From the NCBI GenBank assembly GCA_945897545.1, contig CAMDGJ010000151.1, positions 1-6,791 of the forward strand: a DNA stretch of 6,791 nt, given 5' to 3'. How positions within the stretch are numbered: the stretch's first letter is position 1; each line of letters begins with the position of its first letter. The position numbers and the translations under genes are program-made. The notes below the pieces were generated by a model. It was not told where the DNA came from. It was given only the letters and a program-made list of their open reading frames with translations, and searched no databases. Below, piece by piece: positions 1 to 6,298 of the stretch. The DNA is from Flavobacterium psychrophilum. Its GTDB lineage: Bacteria > Bacteroidota > Bacteroidia > Flavobacteriales > Flavobacteriaceae.

Positions 1-539
1 AAAACAGAAATAATAGTCAAAAAAGTACTTATTATTAATATCCACATACTTACTTTTTTGATATTATCATTCACTAAATTCACTAATTGTTTGTCATAAA
101 CAATATCAGCAACCATTTTATTTTTTCGTAATTGCCCTTCAATTTTTGAAATACTATCTTTTACCACATAATCAGCTTTAAGGTGAATATCGTAAGAATT
201 TTGCAAAGGATTTGTACCCAAAAAAGTCATAAAATCTTCTCCAATAATATCAGTATGTTGCTTTGCAGCAGCTTCTTTAGAAACATATACGTATGATTTT
301 GTGAAGGGAGCAGCTTTTAATTCTTTTCCAAAAGCTTTTAAGATACTGTCATTAGCATCGTTTTTGAAAAACACCGTCATAGCAATTTCTTCCCTGAAAT
401 TGTCCGCCAGTTTTTTAGAATTAATAATGAAAAATCCTAGAATTCCTAATAGGAATAAAACTAAGAATACACTTAGTACAACAGAGAAATAAGAGGAAAG
501 TAACCTACGTTTTTGAAATTTATCAAATGAAGAAGCCAT
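1..539 (-). CDS. ftsX: Cell-division ABC transporter permease FtsX, 5' part (cut by window edge)
   Basis: The frame runs from ATG (complement 537-539) to the left edge without a stop, giving the first 179 residues; the C-terminal part lies outside. It starts MASSFDKFQKRRLLSSYFSV, a basic cytoplasmic tail, then a membrane helix at about residues 17-40. A roughly 120-residue periplasmic region follows (about 41-162), and a second helix begins near 164 (VSMWILIISTFLTIISV) at the edge. This layout is that of FtsX, the membrane partner of the FtsE ATPase, which in well-studied bacteria links the divisome to activation of peptidoglycan hydrolases. The gene is divergent from leuS with a 164-bp gap. 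I found no clean -7/-33 promoter for it in that gap. Another MacB/FtsX-fold permease is possible, but the short periplasmic loop and N-terminus favour FtsX. Confidence 0.88.
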   Translation of the reverse strand, partial: MASSFDKFQKRRLLSSYFSVVLSVFLVLFLLGILGFFIINSKKLADNFREEIAMTVFFKNDANDSILKAFGKELKAAPFTKSYVYVSKEAAAKQHTDIIGEDFMTFLGTNPLQNSYDIHLKADYVVKDSISKIEGQLRKNKMVADIVYDKQLVNLVNDNIKKVSMWILIISTFLTIISV

Positions 540-629
540 AGTTTGTTGTAATTATGGGGTAAAAATAACAAAGAATTTCTTTATTTAAAGTTAATAACGC
601 TCAAACTTTTAACTTTCGCACAATAAACG

Positions 630-637
630 TAAATTTG
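630..637 (+). promoter_or_regulatory. Probable leuS promoter, -7 box TAAATTTG
   Basis: TAAATTTG matches the Bacteroidota primary-sigma -7 consensus TAnnTTTG exactly. The -33 region is weak: only a T-run (607-610) lies at the usual distance. Transcription would begin near 643-646, giving a 5' leader of about 60 nt that contains the hairpin repeat at 662-694. This placement also rules out the in-frame TTG at 635 as a translation start, since it would lie upstream of the transcript. Confidence 0.5.
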
Positions 638-661
638 TCCCTAAATTTTTTAAAGCAATAC

Positions 662-694
662 AACCCTTTAAGGGTTCAAAACCCTGAAAGGGTT
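662..694 (+). repeat. 33-nt hairpin / tandem palindrome in leuS leader
   Basis: Two near-copies of a small palindrome lie in tandem: AACCCTTTAAGGGTT (662-676) and AACCCTGAAAGGGTT (680-694), separated by CAA. The whole unit also folds as one long hairpin. 662-669 pairs with 687-694 (8 bp), then there is one A/G mismatch (670/686), then 671-676 pairs with 680-685 (6 bp), with a CAA loop. It ends 9 nt before the leuS ATG and is followed by an A-run, not a T-run, so it is not a forward terminator. Similar AACCCT/AGGGTT palindromes are, from memory, common intergenic repeats in flavobacteria. A role in leuS mRNA structure or translation is possible but not shown. Confidence 0.65.
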
Positions 695-703
695 AAAAAA
701 AGT

Positions 704-3700
704 ATGAAATATAATCCGAAAGAAATAGAAAAATATTGGCAAAAACATTGGGCCGAAAATCAAACTTTTGCAGCGCATAATGACTCCGAAAAACCAAAAT
801 ATTATGTTTTGGATATGTTTCCTTATCCGTCAGGAGCGGGATTACACGTTGGACATCCGCTGGGTTACATCGCTTCGGATGTGTATTCTCGATACAAAAG
901 ACATCGCGGATTTAATGTTTTGCATCCAATGGGTTACGACAGTTTTGGATTGCCAGCTGAACAGTATGCTATTCAAACGGGTCAACGTCCTGAAGACACA
1001 ACTTCAGTAAATATTGATGGAGGCGTTGACAAAGAAGGCAACAAAATCGAGGGTTACCGAAAACAATTGGATAAAATTGGTTTCTCATTTGATTGGAGCC
1101 GTGAAGTCCGCACTTCGAATCCGGATTATTACAAACACACCCAATGGATTTTTATTCAATTATTTAATTCTTGGTACAATAAAAATTCCGACAAAGCGTC
1201 AGCTATTTCGACATTGATTTCCATTTTCGAAAATGAAGGAAATGTAAACATTAATGCAGTTTGCGATGATAATATTACTGTTTTTTCGTCAAACGAATGG
1301 AACGCACTCTCATCAGAAGAGCAACAAAAAGTATTATTGCAATATAGGTTGACTTATTTAGCCGAAACCGAAGTAAACTGGTGTCCAGGATTAGGGACCG
1401 TCTTGGCTAATGACGAAATAGTAAACGGTGTTTCGGAACGTGGCGGTTTTCCTGTTATTCGCAAGAAAATGACCCAATGGAGTATGCGAATTTTGGCTTA
1501 TGCAGAACGTTTGTTGCAAGGATTAGAAACAATCGATTGGAGCGAAAGTATCAAAGAAAGTCAGAGAAACTGGATTGGAAAATCGGTTGGAGCGATGGTT
1601 TCTTTTGCTGTAAAACCTCACCCCCAGCCCCTCTCCAGCGGAGAGGGGAGCCAAGCTATTGAAAAAGGATATATGACAGCTAATTCCTTAATTGCTAAAC
1701 AATTGGTTGGTAATGCAAGGGAAAATCGCAAGAATCCAACTGAGGCAGAAGATTTACTTTGGCAAGAAGTTAGAAATTCGAATCTAGGTTATAAAATAAG
1801 AAGGCAGCATTATATCGGGAATTTTATTGTTGATTTTGTTTCTCTTGATAAGAAATTAATTATCGAAATTGATGGAGGATATCACGATACAAAAGAACAA
1901 ATAGAATCAGATGAACAACGAACTTTAGAGTTAGAGCAAAAGCATCTTTATAAAGTAATTCGATTTACTAATGAAGAAGTTTTAAATGACCTCAAAACTG
2001 TTGTGGTAAAAATTAAAGAAGAATTAATCTTGCGGAATTCTTTTAAAACAAACCTGGATCAAGCCCCCCTTTCCCTTGGAGAGGGGTCGGGGGTGAGGTT
2101 TATTGAAGTATTCACTACTAGACCTGACACGATTTTTGGAGTTACGTTTATGACATTGGCACCTGAACATCCTTTGGTTCAGGAAATAACAACTTCGGAG
2201 TATGTAGACAAAGTGAACGATTATATTTTCACGTCCTCTAAACGTTCCGAAAGAGAACGTATGGCGGATGTAAAAACTATTTCGGGAGTTTTCACGGGAG
2301 CATATGCCGAACATCCGTTTACTAAAGAACCCATTCCGGTTTGGATTGGAGATTACGTTTTGGCCGGTTACGGAACTGGCGCGGTTATGGCAGTGCCTTG
2401 CGGCGACGAAAGAGATTATGCTTTTGCCAATTTCTTTAAAGGTCAAAACGGAATGTCCGAAATCAAGAATATTTTTGCCAATGTCGATATTTCCAAAGAA
2501 GCTTATGGTTCGAAAGATAATGTGCTTATTGCCAATTCTGATTTCCTGAACGGATTGAATTACAAAGAAGCGACCAAGAAAGTCATTGGTGAACTCGAGA
2601 AAATAAACCAAGGAAAAGGAAAAATCAATTACCGTTTGCGTGATGCTGTTTTTTCTCGTCAACGATATTGGGGTGAACCATTTCCGGTATATTATGTAAA
2701 TGGCTTGCCGCAAATGATTGATGCGAAACATTTACCAATCGTGTTGCCGAAAGTAGAGAAATACCTGCCAACCGAAGAAGGATTGCCGCCATTAGGAAAT
2801 GCTGTGGTTTGGGCTTGGGACAGTTTGCAGTGTTCTGTGGTGAGTACTCAGTTGATTGATAATGTTTCAATTTTTCCTCTTGAATTGAACACAATGCCAG
2901 GTTGGGCGGGAAGTTCTTGGTATTGGATGCGTTATATGGATGCATACAATGAGAATGAATTTGTAAGCAAAGAAGCACTGAAATATTGGGAAAGCGTGGA
3001 TTTATACATTGGCGGAAGCGAACACGCTACCGGACATTTATTGTATTCCCGTTTTTGGAACAAATTCTTAAAGGACAAAGGTCTTGCACCAACCGAAGAA
3101 CCATTCAAAAAACTGATTAATCAAGGAATGATTTTGGGAATGAGTGCGTTTGTTTATCGATTAGAGGGAACAAATACGTATGTTTCAAAAAATAAAATAG
3201 AAGGTCAAAAAGTACAACCAATTCACGTTGATGTTTCAATGATAAACACTTCAGATGAATTAGATATTGAAAAATTCAAGTCTTGGAGAGAAGATTACGT
3301 TAATGCTGAATTCATTTGTGAAGACAACGGAAAATACATTGTAGGTCGCGAAATCGAAAAAATGTCGAAATCCAAATACAATGTCGTAACACCAGATGAT
3401 ATTTGTAGTGAATACGGAGCCGATACTTTGCGTTTGTACGAAATGTTTTTAGGACCATTAGAACAATCGAAACCCTGGAACACGGCAGGAATTTCGGGAG
3501 TTTTTGGTTTCCTTAAAAAATTATGGCGTTTGTATTTTGACGATAATGGATTGATTGTAAACAACAATGAGCCAACCAAAGATAACTTAAAATCATTGCA
3601 TAAAACTATCAAGAAAGTAGCGGAAGATATCGAAGGCTTTTCCTTTAATACTTCGGTTTCGCAGTTTATGATTTGTGTGAATGAGTTGTCAACCCAAAAC

Positions 3701-4039
3701 TGTCATTCGCGAGCAATTTTGGAGCCTTTAGCAGTATTGATTTCGTCTTATGCGCCGCATATTGCGGAGGAATTATGGAATCAATTAGGAAATTCAGATT
3801 CGATTTCGACTGTTGCTTTTCCAACATTGGACGAAAAACATTTGGTGGAAAGTAGTAAGGAATATCCTGTTTCTTTCAACGGAAAAATGCGTTTCACGAT
3901 TGAATTGTCTTTAGACTTGACTGTTCCTGAAATTCAAGAGATTATTATGAAAGACGAAAGAACTCTGAAACAATTAGACGGAAAAATTCCAAATAAAATA
4001 ATCATAGTTCCAGGAAAAGTTATAAATTTGGTTGGATAG
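704..4039 (+). CDS. leuS: Leucyl-tRNA synthetase with an in-frame DUF559 domain inserted in its editing domain
   Basis: Cytoplasmic class I synthetase that charges tRNA-Leu with leucine; 1111 residues from ATG 704. I chose this start because MKYNPKEIEKYWQKHW matches the family N-terminus; the frame extends upstream to a TTG at 635, but that region is repeat sequence upstream of a likely transcription start. Visible motifs are HVGH (48-51, the HIGH signature), NWCPGLGTVLANDEIV leading into CP1, the editing T-rich motif TTRPDT (471-476), GTGAVMAVPCGDERD (557-571) with the editing aspartates, RQRYWGEPFPVYY, and KMSKS (886-890). The C-terminus ends VPGKVINLVG, as in other LeuRS. Residues 305-465 are foreign: a DUF559 endonuclease-like domain bounded by inverted repeats, with P305 and R465 as its edge residues. 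Without it the protein is 950 residues, the usual size in Bacteroidota. Because every catalytic and editing motif survives and leuS is normally essential and single-copy, I infer an active synthetase carrying a tolerated insertion. In the GHD-type editing motif the usual His is Gly (G567); this may be lineage-typical. No terminator separates it from the next gene. Confidence 0.95.
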   Translation: MKYNPKEIEKYWQKHWAENQTFAAHNDSEKPKYYVLDMFPYPSGAGLHVGHPLGYIASDVYSRYKRHRGFNVLHPMGYDSFGLPAEQYAIQTGQRPEDTTSVNIDGGVDKEGNKIEGYRKQLDKIGFSFDWSREVRTSNPDYYKHTQWIFIQLFNSWYNKNSDKASAISTLISIFENEGNVNINAVCDDNITVFSSNEWNALSSEEQQKVLLQYRLTYLAETEVNWCPGLGTVLANDEIVNGVSERGGFPVIRKKMTQWSMRILAYAERLLQGLETIDWSESIKESQRNWIGKSVGAMVSFAVKPHPQPLSSGEGSQAIEKGYMTANSLIAKQLVGNARENRKNPTEAEDLLWQEVRNSNLGYKIRRQHYIGNFIVDFVSLDKKLIIEIDGGYHDTKEQIESDEQRTLELEQKHLYKVIRFTNEEVLNDLKTVVVKIKEELILRNSFKTNLDQAPLSLGEGSGVRFIEVFTTRPDTIFGVTFMTLAPEHPLVQEITTSEYVDKVNDYIFTSSKRSERERMADVKTISGVFTGAYAEHPFTKEPIPVWIGDYVLAGYGTGAVMAVPCGDERDYAFANFFKGQNGMSEIKNIFANVDISKEAYGSKDNVLIANSDFLNGLNYKEATKKVIGELEKINQGKGKINYRLRDAVFSRQRYWGEPFPVYYVNGLPQMIDAKHLPIVLPKVEKYLPTEEGLPPLGNAVVWAWDSLQCSVVSTQLIDNVSIFPLELNTMPGWAGSSWYWMRYMDAYNENEFVSKEALKYWESVDLYIGGSEHATGHLLYSRFWNKFLKDKGLAPTEEPFKKLINQGMILGMSAFVYRLEGTNTYVSKNKIEGQKVQPIHVDVSMINTSDELDIEKFKSWREDYVNAEFICEDNGKYIVGREIEKMSKSKYNVVTPDDICSEYGADTLRLYEMFLGPLEQSKPWNTAGISGVFGFLKKLWRLYFDDNGLIVNNNEPTKDNLKSLHKTIKKVAEDIEGFSFNTSVSQFMICVNELSTQNCHSRAILEPLAVLISSYAPHIAEELWNQLGNSDSISTVAFPTLDEKHLVESSKEYPVSFNGKMRFTIELSLDLTVPEIQEIIMKDERTLKQLDGKIPNKIIIVPGKVINLVG
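1616..1648 (+). repeat. Left terminal inverted repeat with internal hairpin
   Basis: CCTCACCCCC (1616-1625), AG, then CCCCTCTCC (1628-1636) form the left end, matching the right end inverted. The last part also folds on itself: CCCCTCTCC, loop AGC, GGAGAGGGG (1640-1648), a perfect 9-bp stem. The GC-richness stands out sharply from the AT-rich surroundings. It is translated as PHPQPLSSGEGS, a low-complexity linker. Confidence 0.9.
2066..2098 (+). repeat. Right terminal inverted repeat with internal hairpin
   Basis: GGAGAGGGG (2078-2086), TC, then GGGGGTGAGG (2089-2098) form the right end, the inverted partner of 1616-1636 with two mismatches. It too has its own hairpin: CCCCTTTCC (2066-2074), loop CTT, GGAGAGGGG, a 9-bp stem with one T/G wobble. 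It is translated as PLSLGEGSGVR and then rejoins the LeuRS strand FIEVFTTRPDT. Confidence 0.9.
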
Positions 4040-4119
4040 AAACGTCAAATTGGCATTCAAAAATTTGGCTTAAAATTTGATAAAGGTTTAGTGTAAAATT
4101 TAATTTAAAAAAGAAAAAT

Positions 4120-4809
4120 ATGTTAGGATTTAGTTTGCCAGCGATGATTTTAATGGGCGGTATTATGCTAGCAAGTTGGTTAGTGAGCTCAAGATTAAAA
4201 AATAAATTTGATAAATATTCTAAACTGCATTTGCGTAACGGAATGTCTGGAAAAGAAATTGCCGAAAAAATGCTTGCCGATCACGGAATTCGTGATGTGC
4301 AGGTAATTTCTGTGGCTGGACAATTGACAGATCATTACAATCCAACTGATAAAACGGTTAACTTAAGTGAAGCAGTTTACAATCAAAGAAATGCGGCGGC
4401 TGCAGCAGTTGCCGCACACGAATGTGGCCATGCAGTGCAACACGCTACGGCTTATAGTTGGTTGACAATGCGTTCTAGTTTAGTACCCGTTGTGAATATC
4501 GCGTCTTCTTATATGCAATGGATATTATTGGGTGGAATTTTAATGGTTAATACATTCCCTCAACTTTTATTGATCGGGATTGTGATTTTTGCAGCTACAA
4601 CTTTATTTAGTATTGTAACTTTGCCTGTAGAATATGATGCAAGTAATCGTGCATTAGCCTGGTTAGAGAACAAGCGAATGTTATCTCAAGAAGAGCAAGC
4701 CGGAGCAAAAGACGCTCTGAAATGGGCTGCAAGAACCTATGTCGTAGCTGCTTTAGGGTCGATCGCCACTTTGTTGTATTATATTTCTATTTATATGAAC
4801 AGAAGGTAA
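4120..4809 (+). CDS. YugP-like membrane zinc metallopeptidase
   Basis: A 229-residue membrane protein of the neutral zinc metallopeptidase (YugP, Zn_peptidase_2) family. The zinc-binding HExxH motif is HECGH at residues 100-104, inside AAAAVAAHECGHAVQHA. E171 in LPVEYDASNRA is the likely third zinc ligand. Predicted membrane helices lie at about 5-23, 119-141, 146-168 and 205-225, so the active site probably faces one side of the inner membrane. The substrate is unknown. The start ATG follows an A-rich stretch (AAAAAAGAAAAAT), typical where Shine-Dalgarno is not used. It lies 80 bp after leuS with no terminator and no clean promoter between, so co-transcription from the leuS promoter is possible; a strong terminator follows. 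Length and motifs match the family, so the family call is firm and the biological role open. Confidence 0.92.
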   Translation: MLGFSLPAMILMGGIMLASWLVSSRLKNKFDKYSKLHLRNGMSGKEIAEKMLADHGIRDVQVISVAGQLTDHYNPTDKTVNLSEAVYNQRNAAAAAVAAHECGHAVQHATAYSWLTMRSSLVPVVNIASSYMQWILLGGILMVNTFPQLLLIGIVIFAATTLFSIVTLPVEYDASNRALAWLENKRMLSQEEQAGAKDALKWAARTYVVAALGSIATLLYYISIYMNRR

Positions 4810-4830
4810 TTTTCAAGGAATTTGAAACAC

Positions 4831-4866
4831 AATCCGTCTCGATTTTTATTGAGGCGGATTTTTTTT
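4831..4866 (+). terminator. Rho-independent terminator after the metallopeptidase gene
   Basis: AATCCGTCTC (4831-4840) pairs with GAGGCGGATT (4851-4860) through a 10-bp stem with one wobble and a 10-nt loop. A run of T follows to 4866. The opposite strand has no T-run after the stem, so it works for the plus strand only. It ends the leuS/metallopeptidase transcript 34 bp before the convergent regulator gene ends. Confidence 0.88.
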
Positions 4867-4899
4867 GCATTCTAAAATCTGCAATCTGAATTCACCAAT

Positions 4900-5370
4900 C
4901 TATAACTGTATCTGTCTGTCAATTTGTTGATCTAATGAAATAAAGGTTTCTGTTCTTGAAACTCCTTCAATGGCTTGAATTTTTGTGTTTAGTAAATGCA
5001 TCAAATGTTCGTTGTCCCGGCAAATAATTTTGATTAAAATAGACCAATTTCCAGTTGTATAATGACATTCCAATACTTCGGGGATCTTTTTCAAGTCTTT
5101 TACGGCTTCTGAATTTCGGGCGGCTTTATCCAAATAAATTCCAACAAAAGCCATCGTGTTATAGCCCAAAACTTTACTGTTTATGGTAAGTTTTGAACCA
5201 GAAATCACCTCAGATTGCTCTAGTTTACGTAATCGTTGATGAATAGCAGCACCTGAAATACCTATTCTATTGGCGATTTGAAGGATTGGTTTTCGAGCAT
5301 CTTCCATCAAGTCACGTAAAATTTCTTTGTCGATTCCGTCTATTTCTACAACAAGGGAGTTGATTTTCAT
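4900..5370 (-). CDS. Lrp/AsnC family transcriptional regulator
   Basis: A 156-residue protein with the two Lrp/AsnC domains. The N-terminal helix-turn-helix spans about residues 11-60: IDGIDKEILRDLMEDARKPI, then IANRIGISGAAIHQRLRKLE as the recognition region, then the VISGSKLTINSKVLGY linker. The C-terminal RAM domain runs from about 73 to 148, with the effector/oligomer loop around CHYTTGNWSILIKI (102-115). Such proteins form octamers or similar discs and sense amino acids or other small molecules; the effector here cannot be told from sequence. The ATG start (5368-5370) gives a normal family length. It is a single-gene unit with its own promoter and converges on the metallopeptidase gene. 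A perfect palindrome over the -33 region suggests autoregulation, which is common in the family. The nearby leuS is suggestive of amino-acid control but is not evidence for it. Confidence 0.93.
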   Translation of the reverse strand: MKINSLVVEIDGIDKEILRDLMEDARKPILQIANRIGISGAAIHQRLRKLEQSEVISGSKLTINSKVLGYNTMAFVGIYLDKAARNSEAVKDLKKIPEVLECHYTTGNWSILIKIICRDNEHLMHLLNTKIQAIEGVSRTETFISLDQQIDRQIQL

Positions 5371-5418
5371 AAGTTGTTATTTGTAACTAAAATAAAGAAT
5401 TTAGTTTTAATTAAAAAT

Positions 5419-5450
5419 CAAAGTTAGATAAATTCAAGAATAATTGCAAT
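5419..5450 (-). promoter_or_regulatory. Promoter of the Lrp/AsnC gene
   Basis: On the minus strand, ATTG (5447-5450) is followed by a 20-nt spacer and TAACTTTG (5419-5426). The latter is a perfect fit to the Bacteroidota -7 box TAnnTTTG, and the spacing fits the -33 TTTG rule (17-23 nt). Transcription would start near 5412, leaving a leader of about 42 nt before the ATG. Confidence 0.65.
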
Positions 5451-5452
5451 TA
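5441..5452. promoter_or_regulatory. 12-bp palindrome, possible Lrp/AsnC operator
   Basis: TAATTGCAATTA is a perfect 12-bp palindrome that covers the -33 element of the regulator's promoter. Lrp/AsnC proteins bind AT-rich imperfect palindromes and often repress their own genes, so this is a plausible operator. In AT-rich DNA such a palindrome can also occur by chance. Confidence 0.35.
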
Positions 5453-5480
5453 AGTTGTTATGATTTAAAAATTTGGTCAC

Positions 5481-5509
5481 AAAAAAAGCCACGATGAACG
5501 CAGCTTTTT
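5481..5509 (-). terminator. Rho-independent terminator after hemD
   Basis: Read on the minus strand, AAAAAGCTGCG pairs with CGTGGCTTTTT in an 11-bp stem with two wobbles and loop TTCAT. It continues into seven T (5487-5481). It lies 27 bp after the hemD stop and insulates the Lrp/AsnC promoter from read-through. Confidence 0.8.
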
Positions 5510-5536
5510 GAAATTTATTTTGAAAGTAATGTATCC

Positions 5537-6295
5537 TTATTTCCCTTTATTTGCTTCAGCAATATATTTTTCTAATGCCATTGTCATTGAAGGTGTTTCT
5601 GGAGTTGGAGCAAGAATATCAATTCTTAAACCAGAATCCAATGCCTCTTTTTGTGTTGTACTCCCAAAAACCGCGATTCTTGTATTGTTTTGTTCAAAAT
5701 CAGGAAAATTTGTGAACAACGATTTTATTCCGGTTGGGCTGAAGAAAGCCAAAACATCATAGTAAACATCTGCCAAATCCGACAAATCACTAATTACCGT
5801 TTTGTAAAAAACAGCTTGTGTCCAATCTACTTTCAAGTTGTTAAGCGTTATTGGTGCATCAGCATTCAACTGATCTGAGGCAGGTAACAAGAATTTTTCG
5901 TCTTTGTATTTTTTGATCAGTGGAGATAAATCAGCAAAATCTTTTGGCCCTACGTAGATTTTACGTTTACGGTACACTACATATTTTTGGAGGTAAAATG
6001 CAATTGCTTCTGATTGGCAGAAATATTTCAAACCTTCGGGAACTTTATAACGCATTTCGTCGGCCACCCTAAAAAAGTGATCAACTGCGTTTTTGCTCGT
6101 TAAAATAATTGCTGTGTATTGATTTAAATCAATTTTCTGAAGTCTGATTTCTTTCGCATTTACTCCTTCTACGTGGATGAAAGGCCTAAAATCAACTTTT
6201 ACTTTGTGCTTATTTTGAAGCTCAAAGTAGGGAGAATTCTCTACTTTAGGCTCGGGCTGTGACACCAAAATTGTTTTCACTTTCATACTTGACAT
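5537..6295 (-). CDS. hemD: Uroporphyrinogen-III synthase
   Basis: A 252-residue cytoplasmic protein of the HemD family, which closes hydroxymethylbilane into uroporphyrinogen III with inversion of ring D, the branch point to haem, sirohaem and cobalamin. HemD is poorly conserved, but typical patches are visible: an N-terminal strand KTILVSQPEP (7-16), ILTSKNAVDHFF (64-75), YFCQSEAIAFYLQ (91-103), VLAFFSPTGIKSLF (181-194) and IAVFGSTTQKEALDSGL (207-223) followed by LAPTPETPSMTMALEKY. These fit the two-lobed alpha/beta fold with a cleft between. ATG 6293-6295 is used here; a second ATG nine bases on (6284-6286) gives MKVKTILVSQ and is equally plausible. It starts 3 bp after the upstream DUF4271-like gene stops, so the two are probably co-transcribed and translationally coupled. 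A terminator follows. Confidence 0.87.
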   Translation of the reverse strand: MSSMKVKTILVSQPEPKVENSPYFELQNKHKVKVDFRPFIHVEGVNAKEIRLQKIDLNQYTAIILTSKNAVDHFFRVADEMRYKVPEGLKYFCQSEAIAFYLQKYVVYRKRKIYVGPKDFADLSPLIKKYKDEKFLLPASDQLNADAPITLNNLKVDWTQAVFYKTVISDLSDLADVYYDVLAFFSPTGIKSLFTNFPDFEQNNTRIAVFGSTTQKEALDSGLRIDILAPTPETPSMTMALEKYIAEANKGK

Positions 6296-6298
6296 TTT

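Larger units (their letters stand above)
1616..2098 (+). mobile_element. In-frame DUF559 endonuclease-like insertion element within leuS
   Basis: This 483-bp block is exactly 161 codons, begins at a first codon position and ends at a third, so the host frame is kept. Its ends are 21-bp inverted repeats (1616-1636 and 2078-2098) with two central mismatches; outside them AAA/TTT extends the symmetry by 3 bp. It encodes residues 305-465 of the LeuS product. The core, about residues 331-442, is a DUF559 domain (Vsr-like fold): TEAEDLLWQEVR (346-357), GYKIRRQHYIGNFIVDF (362-378) and LIIEIDGGYH (385-394), then VIRFTNEEVL. D377, E388, D390 and H394 are plausible active-site residues and all are intact. 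An internal ATG at 1673 (M324) could be the start of a formerly free-standing protein, but no stop closes it within the element. DUF559 genes flanked by such repeats are, from memory, scattered widely in Bacteroidota; their mobility mechanism is not known to me. Alternative: a fixed domain insertion inherited within a lineage. Confidence 0.87.

Noticed and set aside
301..492. Small plus-strand open frame antisense to ftsX
   Set aside because: The minus-strand frame gives a clear FtsX N-terminus; this is a shadow.
635..703. N-terminal extension of leuS from a TTG at 635
   Set aside because: The extension translates the hairpin repeat, lies over a perfect -7 box, and the family N-terminus begins at ATG 704.
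1616..2098. Intein in LeuRS
   Set aside because: There is no Cys or Ser at the N-terminal junction (Pro), no terminal His-Asn (Gly-Val-Arg instead) and Phe as the +1 residue, so no splicing chemistry is visible; 161 residues with a DUF559 core is not an intein layout.
1616..2098. Self-splicing intron or classical IS element
   Set aside because: The block is an open frame of whole codons continuous with the host, I saw no intron core signals, and no transposase is encoded. No clear target-site duplication is seen at the ends.
2024..2731. 235-residue open frame on the minus strand inside leuS
   Set aside because: It is antisense to conserved LeuRS sequence and matches no family I recognise; it is open partly because the element end reads through in both directions.
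2625..2978. Minus-strand open frame antisense to the LeuRS catalytic region
   Set aside because: Shadow of a conserved coding region, with no recognisable domain.
4040..4119. Promoter between leuS and the metallopeptidase gene
   Set aside because: Several TAAAATTT-like strings occur, but none fits TAnnTTTG with a correctly spaced -33 element; AT-rich DNA gives many near misses.
4867..4899. Short AATCTG direct repeats in the convergent intergenic region
   Set aside because: Only two short copies are visible, too few to call a repeat array or element.
5508..5878. Overlapping plus-strand open frames opposite hemD
   Set aside because: They lie antisense to a well-supported hemD and show no family features.
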